Positions 48,381-59,730 of a DNA stretch of 64,000 nucleotides are shown here, piece after piece; the first letter of the stretch is position 1; each line of letters begins with the position of its first letter. Source of the stretch: Metarhizium brunneum (taxonomy: Eukaryota; Ascomycota; Sordariomycetes; Hypocreales; Clavicipitaceae); assembly GCF_013426205.1 (NCBI RefSeq), contig NC_089425.1, positions 4,030,001 through 4,094,000 on the forward strand. Direction: 5' to 3'. The notes beneath the pieces were generated by a model, which saw only the letters and a program-made list of their open reading frames with translations, did not search any database and was not told the DNA's origin. Both the position numbers and the translations under genes were made by a program.

Positions 48381-48419
48381 GGGCTCGGAAAGAGGGCTTG
48401 GAGCAATAGCTCAATTCAA

Positions 48420-48970
48420 CTAATAACAGTCTTCGGTATCAAAGGTCCTTGGTTTTCCTCAAGGCCTTGAGGGACGAAGCCGTCTATTTATACAAGAAGT
48501 CGGTGAGGGACTTTGCCCTAGGTCTCGTGACCGTAGCCCTTGTGTAACCAGCCATTTCCGTGTAACAGAAAGTCTGGTCTTTGTGGCCGGCTTTTTCGAA
48601 GCACCAGCCAATGTCCAACCGCGGCGAGCGCATAGCCAGATAAGAACGTAGAAGAAGGCTTCAATATTATGTTAATAAGTATGTAAAATCCTAAAAAGTA
48701 CTTTAATTACCATAAACTCCATCGTGCCAGTCCAATGTTGAGCCCCGCTAGGGCCTTTGCCTTCTTCCTTAGCTAAGTCTAAGCCAATAAGCATGCCATT
48801 AAAGCCATCTGCCGTTTCTGGGTTAGTAAGAATAATATTATTTTTAGAAATGTCTTAATGCAGGATTTTACCATCTATATAGACTAAATAATAAACTTTG
48901 ATAGCGTCGCGAAGGCCTTCAAGGAGTTCGACAACAGACTTGAACTGGCTGATAGACTGTCCCACTGGAG
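48420..48970 (-). pseudogene. FunK1-type protein kinase pseudogene
   Basis: Minus-strand translation from about 48960 reads FKSVVELLEGLRDAIKV, then a catalytic-loop block GKILH*DISKNNIILTNPE, then GMLIGLDLAKEEG and TGTMEFMV. HTY*HNIEAFFYVLIWLCA and LAGASKKPA follow. This is the order of the fungus-specific FunK1 kinases (H-x-DIS-x-NNI loop, then the LD-A-E and RHD-E-FFYV blocks). The two in-frame stops stand where CAA or CGA would be expected, single C-to-T type changes. The N-terminal lobe is missing. Related 3'-flank sequence recurs at 61310-62470. Confidence 0.7.
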
Positions 48971-49183
48971 AGTAACTAGGACGCGAAGGATGCAGTTGTC
49001 ATATAGTGCCTTGTCTTGCTGGATAAGGCTAGAAAGCTTTTTTCTCCATGTGAGTCGGCAACCTTATTTGGTTTTACCAACAATGGCCAGATGAAACCTT
49101 TCCCCGGGGGGCCTAAAAGTAATACAACGCACGACTACGTATACTACCAGTCGCCTTGACGCTCTCATACCACTCTGATTGTC

Positions 49184-50359
49184 TTAATTCGCCGTAGGCT
49201 TGACAGCATAGACCTGGAAGGAGCCTGGATCGAGTTAGTCGCCAATTCCTGTCACGCTAAGCCTATGATGCATTTACCTGCGCATTCATTGAAGTCGGCG
49301 ATGCCCAACTGACCAGCCAGCGTCGTGACTTGAGTAGCCATTGACGTCGACTGCTTCTGGCAAGAACACGAGGACGAGTTATCTTGACAACAGGACTCCT
49401 TGTCTTCCGGCTGACAGCAAATCGCTCTCGCGCCTGTACTACAGCACGAGGGTACCGTCTGTTCCTCTTGCACGGCGTCTGTTTCAGGATGCGACGATGG
49501 CTTGACCTCAGCGGTAGTACAGTACACATTCAAGTCGCTCTTGCTATCCACAATGAGAACATCTGGTAGATGTTAATCTCCATCTTGATTCTACAAGACG
49601 ATTCAACTTACCGTGAAAGCCTGCGTTCCTGAGAAACTCGTCATACTCGCTGACTTTGCTAGCGCCGGCAATGCACCCGACATAGAGCGCAATGTTATTC
49701 TTGATCTCGTCCGTAAACTCTTTGCGCGCGAGTATGTCGCTGATGGCAAGTCTCCCACCGGGCTTGAGTAATCGGAACATCTCACTAAACGCGAGCTGTT
49801 TATCCTCTGTGGGGACCAGGTTAATAACGCAGTTGCTAATGATGCAGTCAGCAACCTCATCAGGCAGCGCGATGGACGTGATGGCGCTCTCGATGAACTG
49901 GACGTTTGAGGCATGGACGCGAGCTTTGTTTGCGTTCGCCTTGTCGATCATGTTCTGTTGCGCGGTATTAGACATGAGTTTGACTCTGCTCGTCGAGTGA
50001 AATGATGCGCACCTTGTTCATGTCTACTCCTATGGCCCTGCCTGTTGGGCCAACTTTGTTTGCAGCCGCAAATACGTCAAAGCCAGCGCCAGACCCAAGG
50101 TCGACGACAGTTTCGCCCTTTTCATCGTTAGCAAGGCGACAGGACCGCAGGACACGGACATACACACCTCTCTCAGCCTTGCAAGCGCAATGGGATTGCC
50201 ACAGCTTAACCCTAGATTCGCACCTTCGGGAAGGGTAGAGAGCTCTTCTTCGGTATATCCAAAGGCCTTTGCTACTTTCTGCTCATACTGTCCGGTGCTA
50301 CTCTTGACGATTGAGCCATATCGTCTGTTGACTTGGTCGTAGATCTCTTGAGTATTCAT
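49184..50359 (-). CDS. arsM: Arsenite methyltransferase (ArsM/AS3MT family) with Cys-pair tail
   Basis: Five exons: 50359-50168, 50117-50013, 49954-49612, 49562-49278 and 49224-49184; introns of 49-58 bp with GT..AG. They give 321 residues. The enzyme transfers methyl groups from S-adenosylmethionine to trivalent arsenic in the cytosol. Visible evidence: the SAM motif [11 protein letters not shown] (exon 2); conserved Cys53 (LSCGNP), Cys141 (SNCVINLVP) and Cys193 (GCIAGA), the three arsenic-binding positions; and the family ending [15 protein letters not shown]. Between residues 250 and 282 is a tail with Cys-Cys pairs at 253/254, 262/263 and 271/272, exactly nine apart, then Cys279 and Cys281. 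The start at 50359 matches the family N-terminus ([10 protein letters not shown]); an earlier in-frame ATG at 50437 is possible. Divergent to the bZIP gene, 379 bp away. Confidence 0.9.
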
Positions 50360-50738
50360 TGCAAGTGTAAAATATTGTCTGGCAAAGGCGAAAGGGCTGT
50401 TTGGAAAATGCGTTGGGGTTTGTGATAAGAGTGACACAAATTAGTAAAAGCGCGCGGCCATATATAGTTCTTTTGCGCGCATCGATATGTCATCATTTAA
50501 AGGGATCCAATACGCTCATGTATTGGATACATCTGTCCCTCATTGATTTACCGCATACCGTGACCTCATTTGATGTGCCGTATCTACCTAGGTAGGTCCG
50601 AAGACACCAGACACCGTGGGAGGTGGCGCCCAATCACGGCGTGTTTATGATCAATGGCGGTGGCGGGGAAGGACCAGATCGATGGACCAAATCACAAGGT
50701 CGATATGTCATCACTTTCAGACCACAGGTGACTAAAGT
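50360..50738. promoter_or_regulatory. Shared divergent promoter with repeated CGATATGTCA sites
   Basis: The intergenic region between the methyltransferase and the bZIP gene holds two direct copies of TCGATATGTCATCA (50482-50495 and 50700-50713). A third copy of the core, inverted (TGACATATCG), is at 50764-50773, just inside the bZIP frame. A perfect 9-bp inverted repeat ATCCAATAC / GTATTGGAT with a 6-base loop is at 50505-50528. Binding by the adjacent bZIP protein is inference. Confidence 0.5.
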
Positions 50739-51734
50739 ATGTTGGACGATCTGATTCCCATGGTGACATATCGGCAGTCACAACTCAGCATGGATCCGGA
50801 ATTGCCTTCGATGCCCCGACGTGGGACTAAACGTGTGTCAGTCCAGCACACACAGGAACGTGTCCGCAATAACCAGCGTCGTCATCGAGCTCGTCGAAAG
50901 GACTACATCGCATCGCTGGAACAAAAGCTCATCGAAGCAGAACGGACTATTTTGACACTCAGGACTCAAATGGAAGCTCTGCAAGCTCCGTCGACACGAC
51001 GCTGCTCCCAGAGGCATGATCAAGATGAGCAAGATTCCAGCATGCCGCTTCCGCTACAAACAGAACACCAGGATGACATTGTCGATATTTTTGAGGCATA
51101 CAGTACTGTCTCTGGTACGCGGAATATCACAGCTTGGGATCCTCCCATCCTAGCTTCTACCGAGCCATTCATTTCCAGTACTCAACCGAGATCAGAAGTA
51201 AATAGCCCCATCTCTGTATCGCCTATTCTCATAGCTCAATCATCCGAGCTTGAAACCGAACTTCTTCAGGGAACAAGGCGTGTCTCAGACCAGGCCATTG
51301 CAGAGCCTAACAGTTTGCTGCCCACAACAGTCATACAAAACCATGTACCAGCACCGACAACAGCCTGTTGCTCCAACAATGATCTTGAAACGGATTCACA
51401 AGTGATGGTCAAAACAAAAGACAGCGAGACCATCGTGCTGGATCAGGATACCTCACCGATCATGCCTCGATACCTACCAGAGATGGAGACCTGCTATCAA
51501 GTACGGCCTTATGAGTCCACAATGCCTTGCTCCGAAGCATTTATTATCATCACGCAGCAGAACTTCAAGGGTATGGAGCAAGGTGACGTTGCAGCCTGGT
51601 TATGGGATGGCTTTCGCAAGCCAAATCAGCCTAGCGAGGGATGTCGCGTTCAAACAGGTATACTATTTAGTCTCCTAGCATTCATTAGCGAGACAGCATT
51701 CGAAGTTCCGGCAAAGGTCATGCCTTGGCACTGA
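50739..51734 (+). CDS. bZIP transcription factor beside the methyltransferase
   Basis: 331-residue frame, ATG at 50739. Residues about 39-56 are the basic region (QERVRNNQRRHRARRKDY) with the invariant Asn45 and Arg53 spaced by seven. A heptad pattern follows (SLEQKLIEAERTILTLRTQM; Leu60, Leu64 and Ile71/Leu74). This is the fungal bZIP type, a nuclear DNA-binding dimer. The middle is Ser/Thr-rich and low in motifs. The C-terminal about 60 residues (FKGMEQGDVAAWLWDGF; GILFSLLAFISETA) look like a conserved short block. After the stop at 51734 the sequence MYFNDPMLRHVLRDLGYNW follows in another frame, so an unnoticed 3' intron could extend the protein. The gene context suggests that it regulates arsM. 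Confidence 0.7.
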   Translation: MLDDLIPMVTYRQSQLSMDPELPSMPRRGTKRVSVQHTQERVRNNQRRHRARRKDYIASLEQKLIEAERTILTLRTQMEALQAPSTRRCSQRHDQDEQDSSMPLPLQTEHQDDIVDIFEAYSTVSGTRNITAWDPPILASTEPFISSTQPRSEVNSPISVSPILIAQSSELETELLQGTRRVSDQAIAEPNSLLPTTVIQNHVPAPTTACCSNNDLETDSQVMVKTKDSETIVLDQDTSPIMPRYLPEMETCYQVRPYESTMPCSEAFIIITQQNFKGMEQGDVAAWLWDGFRKPNQPSEGCRVQTGILFSLLAFISETAFEVPAKVMPWH

Positions 51735-52531
51735 TGTACTTCAATGATCCCATGTTGCGACATGTCTTGCGGGATCTTGGCTATAACTGGTACTATTCGT
51801 CAAAACTGTCATGTGACAACGGTTTGTGTGAGGGGCTTCAAATACTTTCGTATTCAGCTAATAATTCGCTTTAATATTAAAGGTGCTTGTTTTTTAAAGA
51901 CCTTCAAGGGTAAATAACCATGATTTCTATTAAACGGCGGTAAATAAGCGAGTCTTAAATCCTAAGGCCCTAAACTAGCTCTCGAGCCCTTGGCGTAACT
52001 GTTCAATGTTGTCGGGTTCAACGCTCGGCCCGCGCCTTTATGACATTGAACGTGACTTCCACCAGTTGACCTCATACCAACAATCGATGCCGGGCAGATT
52101 CATGCCAGCCAAATCTGGTCAAGGATGGACAAAGAACTCCGTAGGTACGTACATGGTTGGACAGTAATACATGAAACAATTGGCATCACGCACCAGTGGG
52201 AGACGAAACGGCCAAGTCTTTGTGAGGAGTGGCCGGATGCAGGGCATGCTCTGTCTTTGTGTGGTGGAAAACAAAGAGTTTGAAGCTGAGTCACACACCA
52301 TGTTGTATCAATTGACGTCCATTTCTTTGTTTTGAGCCTTGCCACTGAACAAAAGGCGATCCATGCGCGTCCTGGAGCACATGACTGCCAACTGCTTCCG
52401 TCGCTCCCTCGACTCCCAGGATTCAGGTGCACCTTCATCACTTAAAAATTCACTCTTTTCCGTAACCGTGTTGGGATTCCAGCTTCCCAATTTTTAAGTC
52501 CTTCCAAAAACTATTCGTACGAACTCATACC
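51735..52531. other. Intergenic between the bZIP and NLR-like genes
   Basis: The first about 120 bases may be an additional 3' exon of the bZIP gene. The rest shows no family motif; the small minus-strand frames are unsupported. Confidence 0.4.
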
Positions 52532-53700
52532 ATGTCTGAAGATAACTCCAATACAACGGGCGCTCTTACGATCCTCCGAGATGGCCAGGCTGGCAATGAT
52601 GGTGAACCCGTTGAGTATGGAAATTATGACTCTTGATTCTACGGGAGTGTTATGAGTAACAGATGATAGTGTGATTGCTATTAACGGATTGTTTGGGCAT
52701 CACGAGGATACCTGGTGTGAGAAACTATCGGATGGAACTGCTAAATGCTGGCTTACAGACACTTTGCCCGCCTTGATTCCACGCATGCAAATGCGAATCA
52801 TGACCTACGACTATGTGTCTGATTTTCGAATCCAGAATCTCCTCGATGAAAGTACCCTTCACCGGATGGCTATGAATCTCTTAGACGCAATCTGCAAGCT
52901 GAGGGAAGGAAGAAAAGCGGTAGTCGCGCGCCTGCTGTTAGTCCTGCTATGACAAGGTGCTAATTATACACAGGCACCCTTGGTATTTTTGTGCCATAAC
53001 TTGGGAGGCATTCTAGTCAAGAAGGTGGGCGTAAAAATACCACATATCATGAGATCAAGACTGGTTCCGCTAACATGTTGCATCGTCTTGCGTCAGATGC
53101 TTTGGATCGCCAACTGCGATCCAATGTATCTAGAAATTGCGTCCTCCACTCGACTCCTGGTATGCACGTCCCCTTTTGTGCGCTGGGTTGTCAAGACGGG
53201 TCATTTACTTTCTCAATTAGATCTTATTCGGAACCCCAGATGGGTCCAGCCCTTGGGTCGAAACCCTATTCAAGATTGTGCTCGCAAGCACCAATCCGCG
53301 TGACGCCGGATTCGAGCATCTACACCGTGAGCTCCTTGAAATCACCCAAACAGGGCCTGATTCTCTGGAGGCAGCTACTTTGCGATTCCAAATTCTTGGC
53401 AAGCAATACAAGACGTTTTCCATTTACGAAGAGGTTCCGACAGACCTCATTGGCATCGTCGTAAGTCCATGATGCCTTTGTGCAACAGCTACAGACCCTG
53501 ACGCGCAATGAAGGTGCCCTTTCCCACGGACAAGCAGAAACAAGTTCCGTGCCTGAAGACAACGCATCGGCAACTTTGCAGTCATCGTGATGACAGACTG
53601 ATATCTAGCCTGGCGAAAGAGATCCTCGCAATCACTAGAATCCCGCGACCAGGTTCGTCAGATCAGCCTTGCCACATTTGTGGGTGCATTAGAGCGTTAA
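52532..53700 (+). pseudogene. SesB-type alpha/beta-hydrolase N-terminal part of an NLR, degraded
   Basis: A first exon from ATG 52532 can be spliced (intron 52602-52662) to VIAINGLFGHHEDTW, and again (intron 52920-52973) to APLVFLCHNLGGILVKK, both in frame. These are the start and the nucleophile-elbow block of the lipase-like domain found at the N-terminus of fungal NACHT proteins. The usual GHSLGG is CHNLGG here: the nucleophile Ser is Asn. After this the family pattern falls apart across frames (ASSTRLLV at about 53140; YKTFSIYEEVPTDLIGIVV at 53409-53465 in another frame). Either unrecognised introns exist or the domain is decayed; I favour decay. It probably once was continuous with the NACHT part that follows. 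Confidence 0.55.
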
Positions 53701-53752
53701 CCAGGACCAAGGTGATTACTATATCTTTCTACAATACCGCCAATCTCTCACG

Positions 53753-56700
53753 ATGCTCTCCCCAAACGACTCAGCCCCTGGACATATCCTTGCGGCGGCG
53801 CTCCCACCCGATACGATAGAGTGGCCAGAGTGGTCAGACATGTTACCACAGGGCAAACAATGGATACTGCCTGTCTATGGTGGTCCAGGAACTGGGAAAT
53901 CCTGCTTCGCGAAGCAGGTGGCCGAGCAGGCACGATGCCGGGGTGATACTCTAACACTCTCGTACTACTTCAGTCTCGCCGACCATCGTCGAAGAACATA
54001 CCGCGACTTGCTTCTCGATCTTATTCTCCAACTACTGTACCAAGACGATGCAATCTTTGAAAGCCGCTATGTGCGCAATGTCTGGACATACATGCAGTCG
54101 GATTCTTACCTATCTGCTCCCGATCTATACCGCTTTTTCGGCGCAGCGCTCCGAAAAGTATCGAAACGCTCCGTTTTCTGTGTCATCGATGCCCTTCATG
54201 AATGCGACGCAACCATGTCTCATCTCATTGGCGATTTCAAAAGACTGGCAGCGGGTCAAAATACAGGTTTCAAGGTTTTGATAACTTGCGAGCCAACGGA
54301 TTCAATTCAGAGCCTATTTGACAGCCCTGGAATCAACATTGAGAGGTATATCAAGCCGGGAAAAGCCCTACTATCCCAGATGGTTGCGCATGATGGCGAA
54401 GAACATCATGGCCTTCCCATCCTGCAGCTTCAGCTGCTTAAACATCTCACCGATAGTGGCACAATCGGCATGGAAATGTCCGAATGTACCACGTATAATG
54501 CTATTTACGAGAAAATACTCGCCAGCATTAACGCAACCGTTGAATGGCTCCGCGATGTCCTGCTCTGCATTGCGTTTGCTCATCGACCAATGACTGTTGG
54601 CGAGCTCTCCATCGCCATGGGAATTCCTACAACGCCGGGTTGGAACGCGGGAGGCCTCACGCTTCAGAAAATCAGCATATTGAGCCTCAAAGACCTGCAA
54701 GACAAGCTCAAACTGGCTCTAGGCCCCTTGGTATACCTCGAGAACAACACTATCCACATTCACAACACACTGCGAGAATTCGTCAGAGGGCAGACTGACT
54801 CGCTCCCTTGGAACTTGCTTCCCACAGCTGCGGCGGGTGAAGTCGCCCCATCATCAATTTTGCCGAGGAAATGTCTTCTCTATCTCGCGATGAAGGAGAT
54901 GCAAATACCTGAAGTGGAGGCGCGGTGCGGACACGAAGAGACTATCGAAGGCCCCTCAGGAACGCAATTTCTGCGATACGCCGTGGTCTGCTGGCCACTA
55001 CATCTGAAAGAATGTATTGACACCATGGTGGATGTGCAAGATTGGTTTATGCCATTCTGGAAAGACTCCGAGACAATGGAATGGTGGGCTTCCACGTACC
55101 TCTCTTTGCACCTCTCGGCAAACTTTGATTACTCGTCAGTAGACTACCTAGTCAGCCAGCCCTTGTATCTTGCTTCGTACCTTGGTCTGACAAGTGTTGT
55201 CTATGACATGGTATCACAGGATACAATCGACCCTTCCCTTAGTTATGCGCCTACTCTCGCAATCCAAGGGTCACATACCAAGACTGCCGAAGTCTTACTA
55301 CGGCACAAGTTTCAGTCGCCCGAGTCCTGGCTGGATGCATTAAAAGAGTCATGTAGCCATGGCCACGATCCTACGGTGGAGTTGATCTTGTCATTGTGGC
55401 AGGAGAGCCATGCTCAGATGCCTGACGTGAGCGAGCTAGACAAATGTTTGTGCACCGCCGTCGAGCACGGACACTGGCCTGTGGTTTCCAGACTCGCCCA
55501 AGCAGGGGCTCGTGTCTTTAAACCTTTAGAGATGGAACATCCTTCAATGCTTCAACGCGCGTCCGAGCTCGGCTACGATGGTGTTGTCAGTGAGCTGCTG
55601 GCCCTGTACCCTCGAGACAATGGCGAAACCCCAGAGTGGTTAGATACGATTCGCAAAGCCATGGAAGCAGCTGCAAATTTTGGAAGCGCCTCCGTGATTG
55701 CCGTGCTGGCTCCTAAAGCGAACTTGGAGTCGAGGAGTCAAGGTAAAAGTGAACCTTTATGTTTCCGCTTGACACCGCTTCACATTGCTGCATACTGTAA
55801 GCTCACTCTCAGTCCCCGTTGACCCGTACACGCTTTCTGACCACCATAGACGGCAACGCCGAAGCCGCAGAAGTGCTGCTGAAGCTTGGGGCAGAATTAG
55901 AATCCAAGGACGACAGAGGAATGACCCCTTTTGTAATTTCGTGCTGCATGAATCAGGAGGATACAACTCGAGTCTTTCTGGATGAAGGGGCTGATCCCAA
56001 TGTAGTAATTCCCGGCACATGCCAAGCTCGACCTCTGCATGTAGCGGCCGCGAACGGATGGTCTGCCAGTGTTCGAATCCTTCTCGAGTATGGAGCTTGG
56101 CAGCATCGCGCGACGGGAAGTCCAGCCAACTATACACCACTGCATCTGGCCGTACAATACGCGAATGGCACGAGGGGACATGTCGACATCGTCAGGGCTC
56201 TTTTGAATTCATTTGCCGACGTTCACATGGAGAAGAGTGGTGACGGTTCCACCGCTCTACATTTGGCTATCAAGAATGGCAGTTGCGATGAGGAAATCAT
56301 TATGCTGCTTCGGAACCGTGGCGCTGATGTTGACGTGTTGGATGGTAAAGACAAATCACCGCTCTATTATGCGCTTCGTGAGAAGCGTGAATATACGAGA
56401 CTCTTGTGGGCTGACCGACATTCGGGGGTTACCCAACACTCCGTTCTGTTTAATGCCGTAGCAAGGGGTTTAGAAGGACGCGTGAAGCAGCTTCTGCAGG
56501 CCGGTATCGATCCGGACGAGAGAGACAAATACGGCAGAATAGCCCTCGACGTCGCGCTCGGCCGCCAAATTCGTCTCCTGCTGTCACCAGATGAGCCTGA
56601 TCGCATGGATTTCTGCCCGTTGCTTCAGCCTGAGCGCCCACAAATTTGGCACACGTGGGAGTGCATCGTTTCAGTTTGCCGTACATCACTAACACAGGCC

Positions 56701-56984
56701 AAGTTTTACCGTAAGTTGTACGCTTCTAGCCGACTCCATCTGTGCGTATTCTAAGCTCTCCATCTCCAGATTGTTGTTTATGCTCCGATGACTGCGGATC
56801 AACAGAGACTTGCTTCAACATGTGCGAGTCATGCTTTAACGGCCCGAGAGGAAGATTCTGCGTGGAAGACGGGCATACAATCCGCCAGAGGTTTGTCGCC
56901 GAGGGGGCTATTTCATTTCAAGAGTTGTCTCCGAATTTCGCTCAATTTGGGCCAAAACTAGGAACAGACGCTATGGAGGAATGA
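53753..56984 (+). CDS. NLR-like protein: NACHT NTPase, ankyrin repeats, C-terminal Cys/His finger
   Basis: Exons 53753-55796, 55850-56710 and 56770-56984; introns of 53 and 59 bp join frames into 1039 residues from this ATG. The true start may lie upstream in the hydrolase part. Walker A is GGPGTGKS at residues 43-50. The Walker-B block reads VFCVIDALHECDA, with His where most relatives have Asp. Winged-helix-like sequence follows (ILASINATVEWLRDVLLCIAF). From about residue 500 there is a repeat region with clear ankyrin units at the second exon: TPLHIAAYYGNAEAAEVLL, GARPLHVAAANGW-like and STALHLAIKNG. The last exon gives HCCLC..C..C..C and GHTIRQRFV, a ZZ-like zinc finger often seen at this place. 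Such proteins act in fungal self/non-self recognition and regulated cell death; ligand unknown. No stop inside the spliced frame. Confidence 0.75.
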
Positions 56985-57906
56985 GAGGACGCGTAGTCGC
57001 CGACTACGATTATATACTGCGCGGCTGGTTGGCCGAGAAACATCGCAGGGTGAAGCATCTCCCGCCCACACTAGCCAACGGCTGCAATAGTTACAGGTCC
57101 TATAGCTGGTAGCATCAACCATTATTGTCTTGATTAGTTAGCTCTTGCTTCTAGTCATGTGACTATCAAACATGGTGCTGTTTATCATCGAATAGGTTGA
57201 GCGTATGAAGTGCTGTGTCCCCTAATGCTATGCCAACGTATCAAGAAAAAATTGCCTTGTTATCAACAACTTATGAAACTGATGTACCAGCCCCCTAACG
57301 CACGAATGACGTTGCACTATACAGTAAAGGTCAATTGATATAGGCATCTGAGAGCAATAAAGCTCAAACGGTGATGCGCATTTGGCGTTGATCTAGACAA
57401 TGAAGTAGAAGCCCATCCTATGACACGCAAGGCCCATGGTTGCCAATGTTTCATATAACTAACCTGGCATTTGGTGAATATCATGACGCTCATTTTAGTC
57501 GGAACATGTTCCGACTGCAAAGTCGAGTGTTGCGAGCAACTATGGTCGGTGAAGGGCTTCACGGCATATTCAGGTTACGCCAAGAGTCTACATGTACCGG
57601 ACCCATGGACATTCCACAAACGCTGGTTTCAGGATCTGGTGACAGGCGGCTTGGAGTTTTGCGCTCATTTGCTTCACCTTCGGCCTCATTTAGGAAGTGA
57701 TGGCCATGGCAGTTTGATCTGTCGGCAGCGCACCGACATGGAGTTGCAGGGCTCCGTGCTATGATAAGCGTTCACGGTGATGCGCCAGCCTTGTCACAAT
57801 TTAACCGTTATGGATACCTATAGCTGCGCTTTATTGTTTATATCCGCCTCCCAGCCCATTTATTCTTATCTGCCGCCCCGTAAACCCAGCCTAGACCCTT
57901 TCCCAC
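56985..57906. other. Intergenic, one doubtful small ORF
   Basis: Contains a plus-strand frame with ATG at about 57483 to 57764 (Cys-rich start TLILVGTCSDCKVECCEQ) that matches nothing I know. Otherwise nothing is recognised. Confidence 0.3.
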
Positions 57907-58218
57907 ATGGCTCCAACCCCAGCCGTGCATGTGATGTTTGTGCGAATCAGCCCATTGCTGTCTTCCGTTCCGCGCTTTGACGTCGGCAACTACATCGTCG
58001 GCCAATCAAGTTCTACGACGCAACATGCTCTCATTTTGTTGAGCGATCGCAGGTGGCATCACCAAATGGCAGAATTTGCGGCTCTGCTGACTGGTCACCG
58101 TTTTCTTTTACAATACAACAGCGTTGTCCGTGCAAGTGGTAATCAACCTTGCTGGGAGGCGGTTGTTGTCGATCTCAATACAGGGTATGGAAAATATCGG
58201 CTAAGTGAAGATGTTTGA
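57907..58218 (+). CDS. Small hypothetical protein
   Basis: 103-residue frame with ATG at 57907, ending LSEDV. It has no signal peptide, no membrane segment and no known motif. Support comes only from balanced composition and an open frame, so it could be a chance ORF. Confidence 0.3.
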   Translation: MAPTPAVHVMFVRISPLLSSVPRFDVGNYIVGQSSSTTQHALILLSDRRWHHQMAEFAALLTGHRFLLQYNSVVRASGNQPCWEAVVVDLNTGYGKYRLSEDV

Positions 58219-58459
58219 TTTCTTGGGCCAAGGTGGAATATATATCGTGAGATTCCCGTCTTGAAATATATTGTCATTCGCTTGACTTTAGTTCAATGAC
58301 AACTAGTCTCTCGTTTATCACCTTACATTCTTTTTTCACCATTCGTTCCTTGACGGTCACTCTCTCTTTTTTTCTTCATCAAGAATAATACTAATCGACT
58401 AATTCCTTCTCTTTCATACACTCCTTTATTCACAAAAACAATCTTTTACAAGAGATATA

Positions 58460-59374
58460 ATGAAGTTTACACTTTCCTCCGCCATCTTCTTCATCTTGGC
58501 GGTGCCATGGGTTTCAGCCCGGCCGGCCACACCAACGAGCGCCACCAGTGCCGTAACATCTGTCGCTGCTCCTACAAGCACAGACGTGGTTGACACCTCC
58601 TTCGCGGTACGGGGCCAATCTTGAAATACTCCTTAGACTTCCGCTGATTCAACTTAGAACATCTTCAATCTCGGCATATTGACTGAGCGAGGAGCAGACC
58701 TTCTCCACGAGCTTCTCAACGAGAAGCACGAATCGAAACCCAAGCGATCCGTCGCTGTTCGAGAACTAGCCCTCAATCTGCGAGACCAACTAAACTCTGT
58801 GCGTAATCATCTGCCCTGTCACATATTTAGAAAGTCATCATGTAGCTTACACCATCACAAGGGCGACGTGGACCTCAACAAGGCACTCGACGATGGCCTC
58901 AAAAAGCTCAACAGCACAACCGCAGAGGTTGACTTGAACGACTTGAAAACGCAAGGATTTCAACTCCTTCGGGAACGCATCGAGGCCGAAGATTTCAATA
59001 AACTTGCGCAAAAGCTATTTCACGCCGGGACTGCGAAAATCACCAGACGAGAGACATGGAGCTGGGCAGGGTTTTTCAACGGAGTAAGTTGTCACACCAC
59101 ATGGACGCACCCTCGCGAATCGGGCTACTGACGTGACGAATAGCCTATCCTCCGTACTGCTGCCAAGATGGGCGTCAGCGTCGCAAGCAATCTCCTCGGC
59201 AGAGTAGACCTCAACAAGGTTGCTCAAAACGGCCTCTCTGCGCTAGGCAACATGGTTGGCAGAGTTGATATGAACCAGGCTGCTGGTCAGGGTGCGAGCT
59301 TACTTGGCAGTATGCTGGGTGGGATTGATATCAACAATGTAGTCAAGGGGGCCTTGGGATTTTTGTTTCCATAG
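58460..59374 (+). CDS. Secreted protein with 20-residue D-x-N repeats
   Basis: Four exons: 58460-58606, 58658-58798, 58862-59083 and 59144-59374; introns of 51, 63 and 60 bp, all at codon boundaries. 246 residues. Residues 1-20 are a signal peptide (ILAVPWVSA). KPKR at 76-79 is a likely Kex2 processing site. The mature part carries a repeat of exactly 20 residues: Asp at 100, 120 and 140 (VDLN, VDLN, EDFN) and again at 192, 212 and 232 (VDLN, VDMN, IDIN). Each is followed by a short helix-like stretch ending in GL..LG or similar. The C-terminus is hydrophobic (ALGFLFP). No known family; a secreted effector-like or surface protein is plausible. A pyrimidine-rich promoter lies at about 58330-58440. 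Confidence 0.7.
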
Positions 59375-59730
59375 GCGCGGTCATAAACCTCGAGTTTACG
59401 GCCCGTCTCCTATAACGGACTTGTAATTGCAATGGTGAGCGCCAGAACCTTTACCGAAACTCTAATAGCCGCGTCCACAGGCATCAAGGTTGGTCTCTGG
59501 CCCTTGAAACCATGAAGGGTTTAAAAAGACATGGATGTATACTTTGATTTCAGCTAGATAACGGCCTTTTGGCTTAGATAATAATACGAGTAATAATTTT
59601 TCATAAATTTTTCATATTCTTATAGCTCAAGCAAGTAAACAGGACAAGTAGACGGCATCCACATAATTCCAATTCCTAACTAAGGCCTGTCTACCATCTA
59701 GTTTATAGCACCACACTACCAGTTACACTC
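59375..59730. other. Intergenic between convergent genes
   Basis: 3' ends of the repeat protein (plus) and the Ala/Glu-rich ORF (minus). AT-rich around 59560-59640. Nothing else is recognised. Confidence 0.4.
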
